A stretch of 64,000 bases of DNA from Plectrocnemia conspersa (lineage: Eukaryota; Arthropoda; Insecta; Trichoptera; Polycentropodidae). The notes below the pieces were generated by a model. It was not told the origin of the DNA and searched no databases. It worked only from the letters and a program-made list of their open reading frames with translations. How positions within the stretch are numbered: the stretch's first letter is position 1; each line of letters begins with the position of its first letter. Positions 1 through 12,624 of the stretch are shown piece by piece. The stretch is taken from the NCBI GenBank assembly GCA_009617715.1, contig VTFK01000458.1, forward strand, positions 178,329-242,328, in the 5' to 3' direction. Position numbers and translations under genes: made by a program.

Positions 1-135
1 AATGACCAAAATTAATTAAAAAATATATATTGAATGCATACGTCTGACATTTAATTTTCAAGTGTGGCAACTCCAATTTGTTTTGACACTGGTTGAGAGC
101 TCGAGTTGATTAAGCAAACGCCCTATGTTGCAACA

Positions 136-1793
136 ATGTCCTTTTCATTGCGTATAAAACAAGGTAAAATGCTGACGATCGATTAAATTATGTAACAATT
201 GGCATAGATTCAAATTATTTACATAAAACGTACGAGTACATAAAAAAAAAATTAAATTCTTAAAAATATAGTTAAAGTGAATTGATACATATCTTTCGTA
301 CTTTTACTTTGTAGTATCCCAAATTTATCTCCCATGATTCATTTGATATACACATAAGAGTTATTCAGATGAACATAAAAACTAGAAATAAAATAAGTTA
401 AATTAACAATATTGGTATTTTTTTATATAATGCAATTAGCTAATAGTTAATAAATATAATATATAGTATGTATGAATGTATTCCATATCACATTTATTGT
501 AATTCGTAGAACCAGGCGTTGAAGAACAAGATGAAACTTTAAATAACGTTGAATGCATTGTCAAGGTAAGCAAAATTTCTTATATGCATATTATTTATAT
601 TATTTGTTACAATAATTGTACATTTCTAGTTTGAACAGGAATATTACAGAAATGAGGAAAGTAATATAGATGAAGTGGACGACAGATTGGAAATAGGTGA
701 GAACAGTATTATCTTTGAATTTAACCTTACGATATTAATCAATAATCGACGAACAATTTCAGAAGAGCACGATGTTAAATATAATATACATATTTCTCAA
801 TCGGACAAGATTATTATACCACCACTCCAGCAATCTATAGATTTATCTGACAATAAAATTAAACCTCAAGTTTTTAATCAAACGATAACATATGCAACAT
901 TGAATTGTAATAAACGTAAAATAAGAATGAAAAAACCTAACTATATTGGTTCTTCTGATTTTGAATGTTGCAAGTGTAGTAAAATTTTTAATAGATATTC
1001 ATGCCTCGCTCGTCATATGTACACTCACCAAAATTCTTTCAATTTTGAATGTGACAAATGTAATAAGTTGTTCAAAGCTAAATGTCACCTTGCACAACAT
1101 ATGAAAACTCATTACCGTAACTTTGCATGCCGCCAATGTGTAGAATCATTCGATACTAATCGAGGCCTCACACAACATATTATGCTTATTCATAACGATT
1201 CTTATGCTTTTGAATGTGAGAAGTGTGGAAAGGCTTTTAAAACTGATCGTTTTCTTTTAACTCACTTACGTACTCATAACGATATTTATATTTATGAATG
1301 CGATAAATGCGGAAAAAAATTTAAAACTAAAACTGTTCTTTCAAGACACATAATGATTCACAGTGAGAATTATAATTTTAAATGTGATAAATGTGGTAAA
1401 GTTTTCAACACTGTTCGCAAACTCGCACATCACGCTTATGTTCATAAACAATTTTGCAACTTTGAATGCGACAGATGCGGTCGAGGATTCAAGACTAAGC
1501 ACCATCTCTCGAATCATTTACAAACTCATACAAATTTTGCTTGTTGCAAGTGTAATTTGAAGTTTGAAGCGAAATATATGCTTTTAAATCATATGCAAAT
1601 TCATGATGGTAAATTTAGATGTATCAAATGTATTAGATCTTTCAAAGCAAAACGTAATCTTACACGACATATGTATGTTCATGGTGATTCCTTTGATTTT
1701 AAATGTAACAGGTGCAATAAAGCTTTCCAAACTAATTCAAGGTATTTACGACATTTCAAAAAGCATTGTATATTGACTCAGCCCAATTCATAA
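136..1793 (+). CDS. C2H2 zinc-finger protein A (10 fingers), upstream tandem paralogue
   Basis: Likely a nuclear DNA-binding protein. Exons read as 136-163, 510-565, 630-696 and 763-1793, all with GT-AG borders and continuous phase, giving about 393 residues. The start ATG at 136 gives MSFSLRIKQEPGVEE, which contains an IKQEP motif of the kind used for sumoylation in many zinc-finger regulators (known of the class). The last exon encodes ten consecutive C2H2 fingers of the form C-x2-C...H-x3-H, starting with FECCKC and ending with the finger FKCNRCNKAF, joined by longer-than-consensus linkers rather than TGEKP. No KRAB, BTB or ZAD domain is visible. A poly(A) signal AATAAA lies at 1886-1891. 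A second gene with the same exon plan follows at 4162. DNA target and role are unknown. The main uncertainty is whether the short 28-nt first exon is used. Confidence 0.85.
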
Positions 1794-2586
1794 AATGTAT
1801 TTACCTTATTTTAATATTTAAGTATAGCACGCGTTCCTTATTTGTCTAGCCTATCTCTATAATTTATATTTTAATTTATAACCTTAATAAAAATCTATTT
1901 CGAGAACAATTGTTTAATTTTCGTATTGTTTGTATAGTTATTTAAAGAATTAAATAACTCCATGCTTCTTTACATTTATAGTTAACATAAGGTGACATCC
2001 TTCTTTTGTCCTCGTTGAACAAAAATGTCCGAGGTGACATTTTTTTAGCTCCAGCAACATTCATTTTATTAATGTTGTTGAGGCATATTTATTCGTTCTT
2101 TATAGCCAAAACTTGGCGGCACTCTGGTAACACTGACGAGAAGGCGGCGGAGGGTAACACAATATTTCGGTGGATCTCGACGGAAAGACAACGGCCGGTA
2201 TTGCCTTGTCCACTGTTCATTCGCATATATTTAATAGTCCAACATAATAAAAACACGTATATATTATTTTCATTTGATGCGAATTCGCGAGAGTGAAAGC
2301 CGCGAAGTCGGGTTGTTGAAAGATTAACAGTATGGAGAGGAAAACATCGACGGTGATCCTACATAGATTAAGTTCGCTATTAAACGACTAAACTTCATAT
2401 ATACCGGTCATTGATTGGCTAGGTACACTGTTCCATATTTTTTAACTTTATATAAATCGAGCATCATCAATCGTTCGTCGGTTAGGTTAGATTCGCTATC
2501 CCATATAACATATAACTTCATATAAACCGAACATTCACCGGTTACAATTATATTTTTCTTCCAACTTCCTTCCTGGAGTCTTCCAA
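1794..2586. other. Intergenic, no recognised gene
   Basis: Contains the 3' end of zinc-finger gene A, then a somewhat GC-richer stretch around 2105-2330 that I do not recognise. Between about 2390 and 2550 a loosely repeated motif (cttcatata followed by ACCG, and similar) occurs, but I could not define a unit. The short open frames here show no family features. Confidence 0.4.
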
Positions 2587-3240
2587 CTATGATGAAGGTG
2601 GACACATTTTCTTCTTGGAAGAGGTTGTAAAGCTCCTGATTGTTTCGTATATGCCATTCGTTGCTTTCATATACAGCACTTTCCTCTCGAATGTGTCAAG
2701 CAGCCTTTCGTCAGCCCTGGTAAGTGTCCAGCTCTCTGAACCGTATGTCAGAACTATAATGTTTTTGTACGACGAGGATTGATTTGTTTTATTAGGCTGA
2801 AATAGCATGTATGTATTTGCTAACACTACTCGTCTCTTAATCTCTACGCTGACATCATTTGTAGCTGTTAACAGGGTTCCGAGGTATATGAAGTCATTGA
2901 CACACTCAAAAATGTACTCGATCATTTCGAGATTTTCAGAATACTGGCTCCTCAAACTAGGCATAACCGACATGTATTTTGTTTTTGTTTCATTGATCTT
3001 CAACCCCATTTGAAGATTCAACCCACTGATGATTCAATGGCGTTAAAGGTTTCTATTAGTGTCTGTTTTGATCTCGCCATTATATCTATGTCATCAGCTC
3101 AGGCGAAGATTTGTATCGATTTGTACACACTGCTGGTAATATCCAGTTTGGCATCTCGGATTTCTTTTTCTATGGCATTGTTAAACAGATTTCATGCTAG
3201 AGCATCGCCCTGTCGTAGGCTGTTGAGTATTCACAAATAT
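2587..3240 (-). mobile_element. Decayed non-LTR retrotransposon (RTE-like reverse transcriptase fragment)
   Basis: On the minus strand the frame reads through reverse transcriptase core motifs: an ADDIDIMARS stretch near 3105-3075, then GLKINETKTKYMSV, FIYLGTLL and YGSESWTL, the typical order after the catalytic A/YADD box of RTE-type LINEs. A TGA stop sits directly before the ADD box and no 5' half or endonuclease domain is present, so it is dead. A long frame remains open over 2587-3021. The clade assignment is from motif wording only. Confidence 0.75.
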
Positions 3241-3328
3241 ATCATTTTGTATGCATTTGATATTTCTCATTGTGAGTTTCACCAAGAAGATTAGTTTTTT
3301 TGTACACCCTACTGTTTACTTTTTAGAT

Positions 3329-3588
3329 CAGTGGTCTTCAACCTGGTGGTCTGCGGACCAGCGCCAGTCCACTAAAAAATATAAATTATATCAAATTTGC
3401 TTGCAAAAAAGCAGCAGCCGATGTCGCACTAACAAAAAATTGTAATTTTATAGCATTAGATTAAATAAATAATATTCTATCTAACATTGGTCTTTATTTT
3501 GGGTTGAATTTTCCATTTTTTGTTTTGATTTGTTTTGATTTTTCCTATTTTTACCGGGCCGTGGATGTAAAAAGGTTGAAGAGCACTG
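3329..3588. mobile_element. hAT-type MITE, 260 bp
   Basis: The ends are near-perfect inverted repeats: CAGTGGTCTTCAACCT on the left and AGGTTGAAGAGCACTG on the right. They are flanked by 8-bp target duplications TTTTAGAT and CTTTAGAT that differ at one base. Starting with CAG and having an 8-bp duplication is characteristic of hAT elements. No transposase frame is inside, so it is non-autonomous. Confidence 0.85.
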
Positions 3589-4161
3589 CTTTAGATTATT
3601 TCACGCGTAAAAAATCGAGAAGAAAAAAACTACAAATTCTTAAATACCCACAGTCGTAAAAAATGTAAGAATATTGTGTCAAATAGAGTATTAGATTACT
3701 TTAACTTGATTTATATTTTTGAGTTCATGTAATGAGTTAATAAAGTATTAATAGGGGGGGGGGGCAAATTTAGTATTTGCCTGGGGCGCCAAATAACGGT
3801 GTCAAATATGCCTAAGTCACATCAGGCCATAATAAACCTAAATAAATACATATAAATAGGCCCCATACAAAACTAAGTTTTAAATTTTTAAACGTATTTA
3901 TGTAGCAAAACGTCGTTGGCCACTTTCGCAGATACTAGGGAATAAACAAACGTTCATAAATATTGGTTTCTGAGCGTGGCGCTGATATAATTAACATGTA
4001 GCAATATTTTAATACTACATTATTTTCAGTAATATTTTTTTGAACTAGGATCCTAATTTAATATATTAAAAAGAAGCGAGATTTCAATAAAATTTTAAAG
4101 TGTGGCAACCTTAAGATATGTAAATTTTGACAGAACAGGTTTTTCTGAGCGACGTTGCAAA
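3589..4161. other. Intergenic with repeat fragments
   Basis: Contains a run of G (near 3757-3766) followed by a segment resembling the GC-rich right end of the 29450 hAT MITE. A block at about 3890-4070 resembles one at about 57880-57990 (shared words such as GTCGTTGGCC and TTTCTGAGCGTGGCGC). These are scraps of dispersed repeats upstream of zinc-finger gene B. Confidence 0.4.
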
Positions 4162-5614
4162 ATGTCATATTCTCACTTTATTAAACAAGGTATTATGATG
4201 ATACTGAATTAGGATATTTGAAATTATATAGATAAATGAAATTTATTACAATTTGTAGAACCAGGCGTTGAAAATCATGATGAAAATTTGAACCCTGTCA
4301 TGTGCTTTACTAAAGTAAATAGACGATAAGAAACATATATACCTATGTGAATTATTAAGATACAAAAATTTTACATTTTTAGAATGAAAATATAAAATTA
4401 GAGAATGATACCAAATGCGAAAAAATGATCAAAGATGTGGAACACAAATTGGAAATAGGTTATTGTTAGAATTTATAGACGAAGTAATCTATGTTTAGAA
4501 TGTTTATTAACGGTATTGTTTAATTTTAGAAGAACATGATATTAAAGATGTACTGATCGCTAATTCGGACAAGATAGAGGCTTTGTCAGAAGATTTCCAG
4601 GTTTCATACATAGATAGTTCACATCTTACGCTACAGTCCAATCTTTCTATAAATTTATCAGACGAACCGCAGGCTTTATATATAACGAAAGATACTGTAG
4701 TAAGTTGCGTCAAATGTGGAAAGCGGTTGAAAAAAGCCAATCTTTCACGGCATATGAAAACGCACGTTGATAACTATGGTTTTAGATGTGTAAAATGTGG
4801 TAAAGCGTTCAAAACCAAAGCTTGTCATTCGCAACATATGAATGTCCATTTAGATTATAGGAATTTTCCGTGTAGTACATGTGGAAAATCATTTAAAACT
4901 AAGCGTCATCTTTCGTGGCATATAAAAATTCATATTGATTACCTAGGTTTCGAATGTGACAATTGTAATAAAGTATTCAAAAGTAAATTTCTCCTCTCCC
5001 AGCATTTCAATATTAACGACGGCTCTTGCCGTTATCTATGCAGCGTATGCGATAAATTTTTTGATTCGCGTCACAATCTCATGTGCCACATTGATCTTCA
5101 CAGAGATTCTTTCGGCTTTAAATGCGACAAATGCGATAAAGCGTTCAAAGCTAAGAGCTACCTCGCCCGACATATAAAAACTCACGATGATACTCGTAAC
5201 TATGAGTGTAATCAATGCGGTAAATCGTTTAAAACTAATCATTACCTTTCACAGCATATACTCATTCATAACGATTCCTTCGACTTTGAATGCGATAAGT
5301 GTGGAAAGAAATTCAAAACCAAAAATATTCTTATAAAACACAAGCATTCTCATAATGAGTTTTATAAATATGAATGTGATAAATGCAGTAAAGTTTTCAA
5401 CACTAGTCACAACCTATCGGTTCATTCTGCTATTCATAACGATTCTTGTAACTTTGAATGTGACATATGCAGTAAAGCCTTTAAAACCAAACGCTATCTC
5501 ATAAGGCATATGGACATTCATACGAATACGTGTAACTTTGATTGTATCAAGTGCGGTAAGAAATATACTAGCAAAGGTATACTTTTTAAACATATGCATA
5601 CTCACAGAGAATAA
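4162..5614 (+). CDS. C2H2 zinc-finger protein B (11 fingers), downstream tandem paralogue
   Basis: Likely nuclear DNA-binding protein, paralogue of the gene at 136. Exons 4162-4189, 4259-4314, 4383-4458 and 4530-5614 give about 414 residues. The first two exons have exactly the same lengths as in gene A (28 and 56 nt) and exon 2 opens with the same bases, so both encode IKQEPGVE at the same place. Eleven C2H2 fingers follow, from VSCVKCGKRL to FDCIKCGKKY. Finger 4 ends in FNIN where the last zinc-binding His is expected, so it is probably weak or non-functional. The stop at 5612-5614 cuts the array short: traces of a further finger lie just after it. AATAAA at 5742-5747 is a fitting poly(A) signal. 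The true start is in the first exon, not at the TTG or inner Met codons of the long exon. Confidence 0.85.
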
Positions 5615-5631
5615 CATAATAATTTTTTCGA

Positions 5632-5703
5632 TTATAATGTGACACGTGTGATGAAGCATTCAAAATTAATCAACTTTATATGTCATATGAAAATTCACAG
5701 TGA
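5632..5703 (+). pseudogene. Decayed twelfth zinc finger after the stop of gene B
   Basis: Just downstream of the stop, one frame reads CDTCDEAFK (the Cys half of a finger) and another reads CHMKIH (the His half). A frameshift separates the two halves, and both are out of register with the main frame. The finger array was therefore once longer and was shortened by a stop plus indels. Confidence 0.65.
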
Positions 5704-5749
5704 TTTAATGTAAGAAGTGAAGTATTTATAAATCAATATATAATAAAAG

Positions 5750-6550
5750 ATTTTAAAATCACTTTTTTTATTTGCACCTCTAATCATTAATGAAATAATT
5801 ATTTTTTAATGTACAAATTATGTGTTACATATTACTTACCAACAATAATATTTACCTATCGAGCTATTACAGACTCGAAAATGTAACCTGTTAACTTAAA
5901 CTTTATCTTTCTGGTTAATTATCATAGTAATAACTCATAAAACACTAGTGATACACACATAAGGGTGTGACAAAATAATTGGACCAAACATTATTTTTCA
6001 TATTTTTGTAGTTTCTACACTCTTTTATACAATTAAAAAATAAAAACAATATTTTTACAGAAAGAATTTATTTTCATACACTTTTAATTTAAAAAAACAG
6101 TATCTAGTAACACTTCCTTTCTCTTTGAATACTCTGTTAGGCATACTCTACTCGCAGTAAACAAACATGTAACTTCGTTTATAAATACAGTAAAAATACT
6201 GTGTCTAATTGCCACCCGTTAAATGTAAAAATTGCAGTTTTACTTAACAAATTTTATTAACAACTAAATTGCTTAACAGTAAGTTGAACGAATTTTCTGA
6301 CATCATTTACGCCTTTAGCACACTAAATTCCTCTTCTGATGCTCTGGTTTTCCATGCCTGATGAACTCACATCCGTTTTTTCACTCGCTCTTTCTCTTCT
6401 TTATTCAAAACCAGAGCAAACATTAAAAACATCGCCATTTGAGCACTCAAATGCACTGGCAAAACTGTCCATTGTGAATAGAAGTGGAATCATGGATCGG
6501 TCACGGCACTGTCGCGTTTGTGTAGCTTCACACGCCTTAAAAAATAAGTA
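5750..6550. other. Intergenic, AT-rich
   Basis: No gene recognised. A motif near 5961-5990 (GGTGTGACAAAATAATTGGA) looks like a Tc1-type transposon terminus, but I could not find a convincing partner end, so it is left as a possible remnant only. Confidence 0.3.
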
Positions 6551-7310
6551 CTAGTCCATACAACACCACCCACACTATACGGCGCCGGGCGAATCCACCC
6601 GGCACGTGTGAAGCTACACTTGGGCCGGTTTCACACGTGCCGGATGGATTCACCCGGCACCGGGCCGGCGCCCTGTAGTGGGGATGGTGTTGTATGGGCT
6701 AGTACCTACCATTTCAGACGTGCCGGACGAATCCATCCGGCGTCGGTCCGACGCTGCCCATACAATATCGGCGCCAGTCGACCACACGCTGGAGATCGCC
6801 GTTAACAGTGTGGGAGAGTGAGGGACCTCTTGAAAACTTGAAAAACCCCAGGTCCTTGAGAGGAAGTCAGCTCGTGAACACCCAACCGAGGTAGCGTCCT
6901 TTGGACTACCAATGACGAGTGGGCTAAAAGGGCCCGGCCGTAAAGGTCCGGGAGTCGAAACTGGAACGGAGGAAGCACGAAAGTGTCTTCCAAGGATGAA
7001 ACTTAGAAAAGCAGGGGCAAGCAAAGCTATTGCAAGGCAAAAGCTAAGCAAAAGTACGCAGGTGTGTCAGGAGAGCGTTTCCCAATACCACTCGAGAGAA
7101 ACACTACTAACACTAACAAATAACGTAGTACTACGGGGGGTGGCTCCCGCTCATCCAGCCCTTAAAAGCTGGATGCCACCCATTGAGTTGGACTCGTAGG
7201 GCCCTTAGTACCGGAACAGGCAGTGGTTTCTACAATGGATAAACGTAGTAACTTTCTCTGCCCATACAACACCACCCCCACTACACGGTGCCGGTGAAAT
7301 CACGGATTGG
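6551..7310. repeat. GC-rich inverted-repeat island, probable transposon remnant
   Basis: Base composition jumps well above the surroundings. Two arms are inverted copies: the left at about 6553-6605 begins CCATACAACACCACC and continues GGCGCCGGGCGAATCCACCC, and the right at about 6640-6697 ends GGATGGTGTTGTATGG. A third copy of the CCATACAACACCACC end lies near 7262. Between them (about 6800-7240) is a GC-rich segment of unknown type containing a small hairpin (CATCCAGC...GCTGGATG). The open frames here are by-products of the high GC content and match no family I know. Confidence 0.55.
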
Positions 7311-7692
7311 TCACTGATGTGTATAAATGAACCTTAACCGTTACATTATAACGCGTACTTTTAAATTAAAAAAAAGAGTAATAATTGCGCTAATCGATGT
7401 AAAAAAAAAGTACAAACTAAACCTCAAAGTTGGTAGTTTTAAAATTTGTATCAAGAATTTTTTTAGATATTTCATTATAACGTGTATTAAATAAATAACA
7501 CTCATTTTTATAATTATCTCAAATCGATTGGTCAAGTTTATTTTCGCATTTATTTCTAGCTTTATCGTCCATTGATTTAGCCTTCATTTTAGCGACAGCG
7601 TATATGGCAACACCGAGTCGATGCTCCGTTTGGCACGTGTGTCAGCAGCGCACTTGGGCGCCTTTAAACATTCAGGCCGGCAAACCTCCATA

Positions 7693-10600
7693 ATGGCGGA
7701 TTCTACGGCTGAAACACTTTCTAAAAAGTAATTTTCCTATTTTACAAAACCTCGCGTTATTTTCAAAATTTAGGATTTTAATTCAAAAATTTTGTTTAAA
7801 AATATGCATGTGCAATTTTTATGACACGTACATGAAAACAAAATGGCGGTAATGCACAATTTTAATTATTTTAAAGCCATCTTGTTTCTTGGCTTGTTCT
7901 ATATTTGCAGTCTACATATATTCTAAAAATATGACTGTATGTACTTAATAATAGAACTTATATTCTATATACCTTTTTTGCATACGTTTACATGACGCAA
8001 TATTCTCATTTTTTTCCAATAAAATAAAAAGCAATCTTCCATTTGATGATTTTATACTTTACTCGAGTATAAAGAATATTTTTCTATTTGTTGTACAGTG
8101 AAGTGTATTAAAAATATTACTATTTTAGTGAGTGGTACTTTCCTGTTAAAGTTATTCTAAAAAAATGTTAATTACATTATTATGTAGATTCGTTGCAGAG
8201 TTATTCATGGAGTGATATATATAAATAAATAAATAAATTTATTTTTATACAATAACAGGAAAGTACCGCCAAAGTAAATACATCAACACCATATTGTTTA
8301 CCATCTTAAAACATGTTTTTATACTGCAAGAAAAACTATAAGGAAAAAACGCAATTTATTGTCAACCACTTTGTGATTTTCAAATTTTATTTTAGCTCAT
8401 TTTTCAAAATTCGCTTTAATCCATTTCGTTATATTCCAGTGAACTTAAACGGCGGATGAAAGCCGAACAAAAAGCCAAAGAAAAGGCTGAAAAAGCACCC
8501 AAAGAATCCTCTCCGAAACCCCAAGCCAAAGTCAAAGCTGTCAAAGAAGATGAAATATCCCCGAATGAATTCTACAAGTTGCGAACGGCCGCCGTTTCAG
8601 CTCTCAAAGCGACCAACGACAAAAACGAACATCCATATCCTCACAAATTCCACGTAGACATTGCCCTGTCTCAATTCATTAAGAAATACACCCATCTAAG
8701 CGACGGACAGATATTGGAGGACGTAACTTTATCGCTAGCTGGCAGGGTACATTCGATGCGTGAATCTGGCGCCAAGTTGATATTTTACGATCTTCGCGGC
8801 GAAGGTGTTAAACTCCAAGTATAAATCGATCATTGCCGTTCATATATATTATAGTACAACTTAAATAACATTTTTATATTATATAGGTTATGGCAAATGC
8901 CAAATTGTATGCCTCCGAATCAGAATTCGAACACGATACCGATAAACTGAAAAGAGGCGACATCATAGGCGTTACTGGTAATCCAGGAAAGACCAAAAAA
9001 GGAGAACTGTCTATCATTCCCAAGAAAATAAAACTACTATCTCCATGTTTGCATATGTTGCCTCATATGCACTTCGGTTTAAAAGACAAAGAGACGAGAT
9101 TCCGTCAGCGGTATTTGGATCTCATCATGAACGATCGAGTCCGGGAAATATTCTACAAAAGAGCCAGTATTATTTCTTACGTGCGACGCTTCTTGGACGA
9201 CCTCGGTTTTTTGGAGATCGAGACTCCGATGATGAACATGATCGCCGGCGGCGCTACGGCCAAACCTTTCGTAACTCACCACAACGATTTAAATATGAAC
9301 TTATTCATGAGGATAGCGCCCGAGTTATATCATAAGATCGTCGTCGTCGGCGGAATAGATAGAGTTTACGAAATCGGACGTCAGTTCCGAAACGAAGGTA
9401 TCGATCTTACCCACAATCCTGAATTTACAACTTGCGAGTTTTACATGGCTTATGCAGATTATCACGATTTGATCGCAATAACTGAATCGATGGTATCTGG
9501 AATGGTTAAATCCATTCACGGAAGCTATAAGGTAATTGCACAAAAATACTGAAAATATTAATATATATAATACATATATACGAATATGTGACCGATCGAC
9601 AGATTAAATATCATCCCGATGGACTCGACGGTGAAGAAGTCGAAATCGATTTTACGCCACCGTTTAAAAGGGTACCTATGATAGCCACTTTAGAAGAGAT
9701 GTTGAAAGTCAAGTTTCCCAAGCCCGAAACATTGAGTTCTCCCGAAACCAATAAATTCCTCGACGACATTTGTAAGAAGAATCAGGTATGTTCGATTAAA
9801 ATTTGTTATATAGACTGAATATTGATACCTTTGTGTTCTATAGGTGGAATGTCCTTCGCCGAGAACTAGCTCTAGATTGCTCGATAAATTAGTAGGACAT
9901 TTTATCGAAGAGACTTGTATTAATCCAACGTTTATTTGCGATCATCCACAAATTATGAGTCCTCTTGCTAAATATCATAGGGACGACGCAGGTCTCACTG
10001 AAAGGTTCGCTATGATTGTTATATTATTTACTTTAATCAATATCTATAAGTCAGAAAGTAAATCAACTTTGGGTTCTTAACCCTTTATGTGCCAGGTGCG
10101 GATAAAATGCAAAATTCGGATTTATCTCATGCTCAATAAAAAAATAACAGATTTTGTAAGTTCTGAATTAATTTTCATAAAAAGTCACGTAATTAGTCAA
10201 TTATACAGTAAAAAATAAAATTAAAGATTTAATGTAATAAATTTTATTTAATATTTATGAATATAAACATATAAAAAAATCGTAATTAAATCTTTAAATT
10301 TATTTTTTACACTATAATAGACTTTATGAAAATTAATTCAGTACTTAAACCTTGAAGGGTTAACTTGTTTTAATACAAGGTTGTGAATGGAAAACTCGAG
10401 CGATATAATTTTTTTTACATAAAAAAATGACAAATTAAATGGTCAGAATTTAAATCAACTTTGGGTCAGAATAAAAATAAATTTCAACCTGACCATAATT
10501 ATATTATTCAGGATCAAAATGAATATCAAATGGTTAGAATAAAAACAGCGTATGGTCAGAATAAAAATATAGGACTATTGGAATTAAAATAATGAATGGT

Positions 10601-11694
10601 CATAATTATGTTATTCAGGGTCAGAATATATATATATATATATATCAAATGGTTAGAATAAAAATATAAGACGACCTTGTGAATTGTGAAAAATATAACA
10701 TTTATAAATGTAAATGGGCAATAAATTATTTATTTTAGAAATATAAATGTAAATGGGCAATAAATTATTTATTTTAGAAACATAAAGTATCTCACTTGCA
10801 CCTGAACTTTGGACAAGTTAGGTGCGAGCGAACGTTGGGTCAGAACATTGAACACCCCCTCAACGAATTTATTTAATTTTATGTAGGGCGCGAATTTATT
10901 CTTATTAATTTAGTACTTCCTATTAACTTAATCATAAATATTTTTATGCATATGCCTATGTGAAATTCCGAGTCCATAAATATTTTTTTAAGAAATGGTT
11001 ACCATACTATATATTAGTGTACTATCATTGATTGTTAACCAGCGGTACTCGAGAGAAGCTTAAACAAATGTAATATTTATTGAATTTTCGTTTTTAAGCT
11101 ATAATTTATTAACAATTTTATTAAAAACAAATGATTTAAATTTTTTATAATTACTCGTTTTAAATTTTTCTCGAGTAGTCGATCTATCTAATACTAAAAC
11201 AAGTTTGAGTGTGAAGGGTTAATATAAATTGGCACGAAAAATACGAGCCTATATAATATATCACTGACGGTGTGCTTCAATATAGGTTCGAACTGTTTGT
11301 GATGAAGAAGGAAATCTGCAACGCCTACACCGAATTAAACGATCCGGCCGTTCAGAGAGAAAGATTCGAACAGCAAGCTTGCGACAAAGCGGCCGGTGAC
11401 GATGAAGCTCAAGGAGTCGACGAAAACTTCTGCACTGCTTTGGAATACGGCTTACCGCCGACGGGAGGATGGGGAATGGGCATCGATCGTCTGACAATGT
11501 TCCTTACCGATAATAACAATATAAAAGTAATTGAATCATTTTATTTTCCGATTGACTTTATATGACTAATATCTGTTTTGCGATTTTAGGAAGTACTCTT
11601 ATTCCCGGCTATGAAGCCAGACGATCCTAATAAAAACAACGCTGAAGCTACTACACCGGAACACGGAGTTGTGGACAATAAAAATGAATTGTAA
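7693..11694 (+). CDS. KARS1: Lysine--tRNA ligase (cytosolic, class II)
   Basis: Charges tRNA-Lys with lysine using ATP, in the cytosol and in the multisynthetase complex. Seven exons: 7693-7727, 8440-8818, 8887-9531, 9603-9785, 9844-10004, 11286-11526 and 11590-11694, all in phase, about 582 residues (close to the usual animal length of about 600). The N-terminus has the Lys/Ala-rich tRNA-binding helix after LSKNELKRR. An OB-fold anticodon-binding domain follows. The class II core then shows motif 1 ([10 protein letters not shown], about residue 246), motif 2 ([20 protein letters not shown], from about 305) and motif 3 (GWGMGIDR, about 529). AATAAA at 11713-11718. Intron 5 holds a piggyBac-like MITE. 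No mitochondrial leader exon is seen, although an alternative first exon cannot be excluded. Confidence 0.95.
10081..10359. mobile_element. piggyBac-like MITE in KARS1 intron 5
   Basis: Bounded on both sides by TTAA (10077-10080 and 10360-10363) with inverted ends starting CCCTT and ending AAGGG. Longer internal inverted repeats, around 10152-10185 and 10319-10350, share the words TTCTGAATTAATTTTCAT and ATGAAAATTAATTCAG. TTAA targets with CCC-type ends are the piggyBac hallmark. No coding capacity. Confidence 0.75.
10364..11285. other. Remainder of KARS1 intron 5: simple and dispersed repeats
   Basis: Contains locally repeated phrases (GGTCAGAATAAAAATA and similar at about 10440-10670), a (TA)n run near 10628-10645, and a tandem duplication of a roughly 48-bp unit (AAATGTAAATGGGCAATAAA) at about 10707-10785. 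A fragment at about 10800-10870 (GTGCGAGCGAACGTTGGGTC) is related to the repeat near 57690 and 57820. Confidence 0.5.
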
Positions 11695-11718
11695 TAATTT
11701 ATGATATATTTTAATAAA

Positions 11719-12624
11719 CTTGTCGAAGTTTGAACATGTTTTTTAAATACATATTTTATATCAATTCAATGGCAGTGTCTCACATATTATATACATACAA
11801 AAATTGATATTGTCGGAGCAAAAGTGGCGTAACTAAGGCCATGTTAAAAACAAAGTTCAGTTACATCACAATAAATTTACACTCTTTGTATTACATTCTG
11901 AACTTATAAATTGCTTCTTATGTAAAAGTACATTGTAGTGATTGGTAATTCTGGTCAAAGAATATAATATTATAAGATTACTAACTTGGTACTATAAATC
12001 GTTGTATGCAAAATTGCGAATCTTTTGCTCCGACTGCCTTAAATAAATGAAATAGCATGTATATATTCTAAGAAAAATACACTGAAGGCTCTCAGGCAGT
12101 AACACTATTTTTATATAAGTCATTTGAATATCCATTTATAAAAACATGTACACATTGGGTTGAGTAATAAAGTCATCGCATTCAAGAGTGTTTTCTGGAC
12201 ATTCAACACCATAATTTAAAGGTTGAAACAATTAGTAGAGCAATAAAAAAAATGATGACTTGATACACAACCAATTACAATGTAAAATTGACAAAATGTC
12301 ACAATTGGACTTTGTAAAAGAGGTATTCAACGAGCAGTACATTTGAACCTTTGCACTCTATTTTTATTAAAAGTCACAAAAAGTTCGTAACTATCACTCA
12401 AAAGATTAAGACCAAGACACTATTTTTTATTATTTATTAAAATAGTAATTAATTTGAAATCATTGTATTTTATTATTTTGTTTTTACGTTTAGTGGTAAA
12501 AGTCCAGATCGCATGGTAGACAAATAAGGTCTTAAGCTTTTGGGCGGCAGTGTAACCAGAATCTATGCTGTACCCCTGGACGACCGTTAACGAATTTTAC
12601 TTAGTTAGAAAATTTTTGTATTAC
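11719..12624. other. Intergenic between convergent KARS1 and OTUD6B
   Basis: An imperfect inverted pair around 11812-11830 (TGTCGGAGCAAAAGT) and 12020-12037 (CTTTTGCTCCGACTG) suggests a small foldback repeat. The rest is AT-rich and should include the 3' UTR of the minus-strand OTUD6B gene. No gene recognised. Confidence 0.4.

Noticed and set aside
6650..7051. 133-codon minus-strand frame in the GC-rich island
   Set aside because: Lies across inverted repeats in GC-rich DNA where stops are rare. No family motif.
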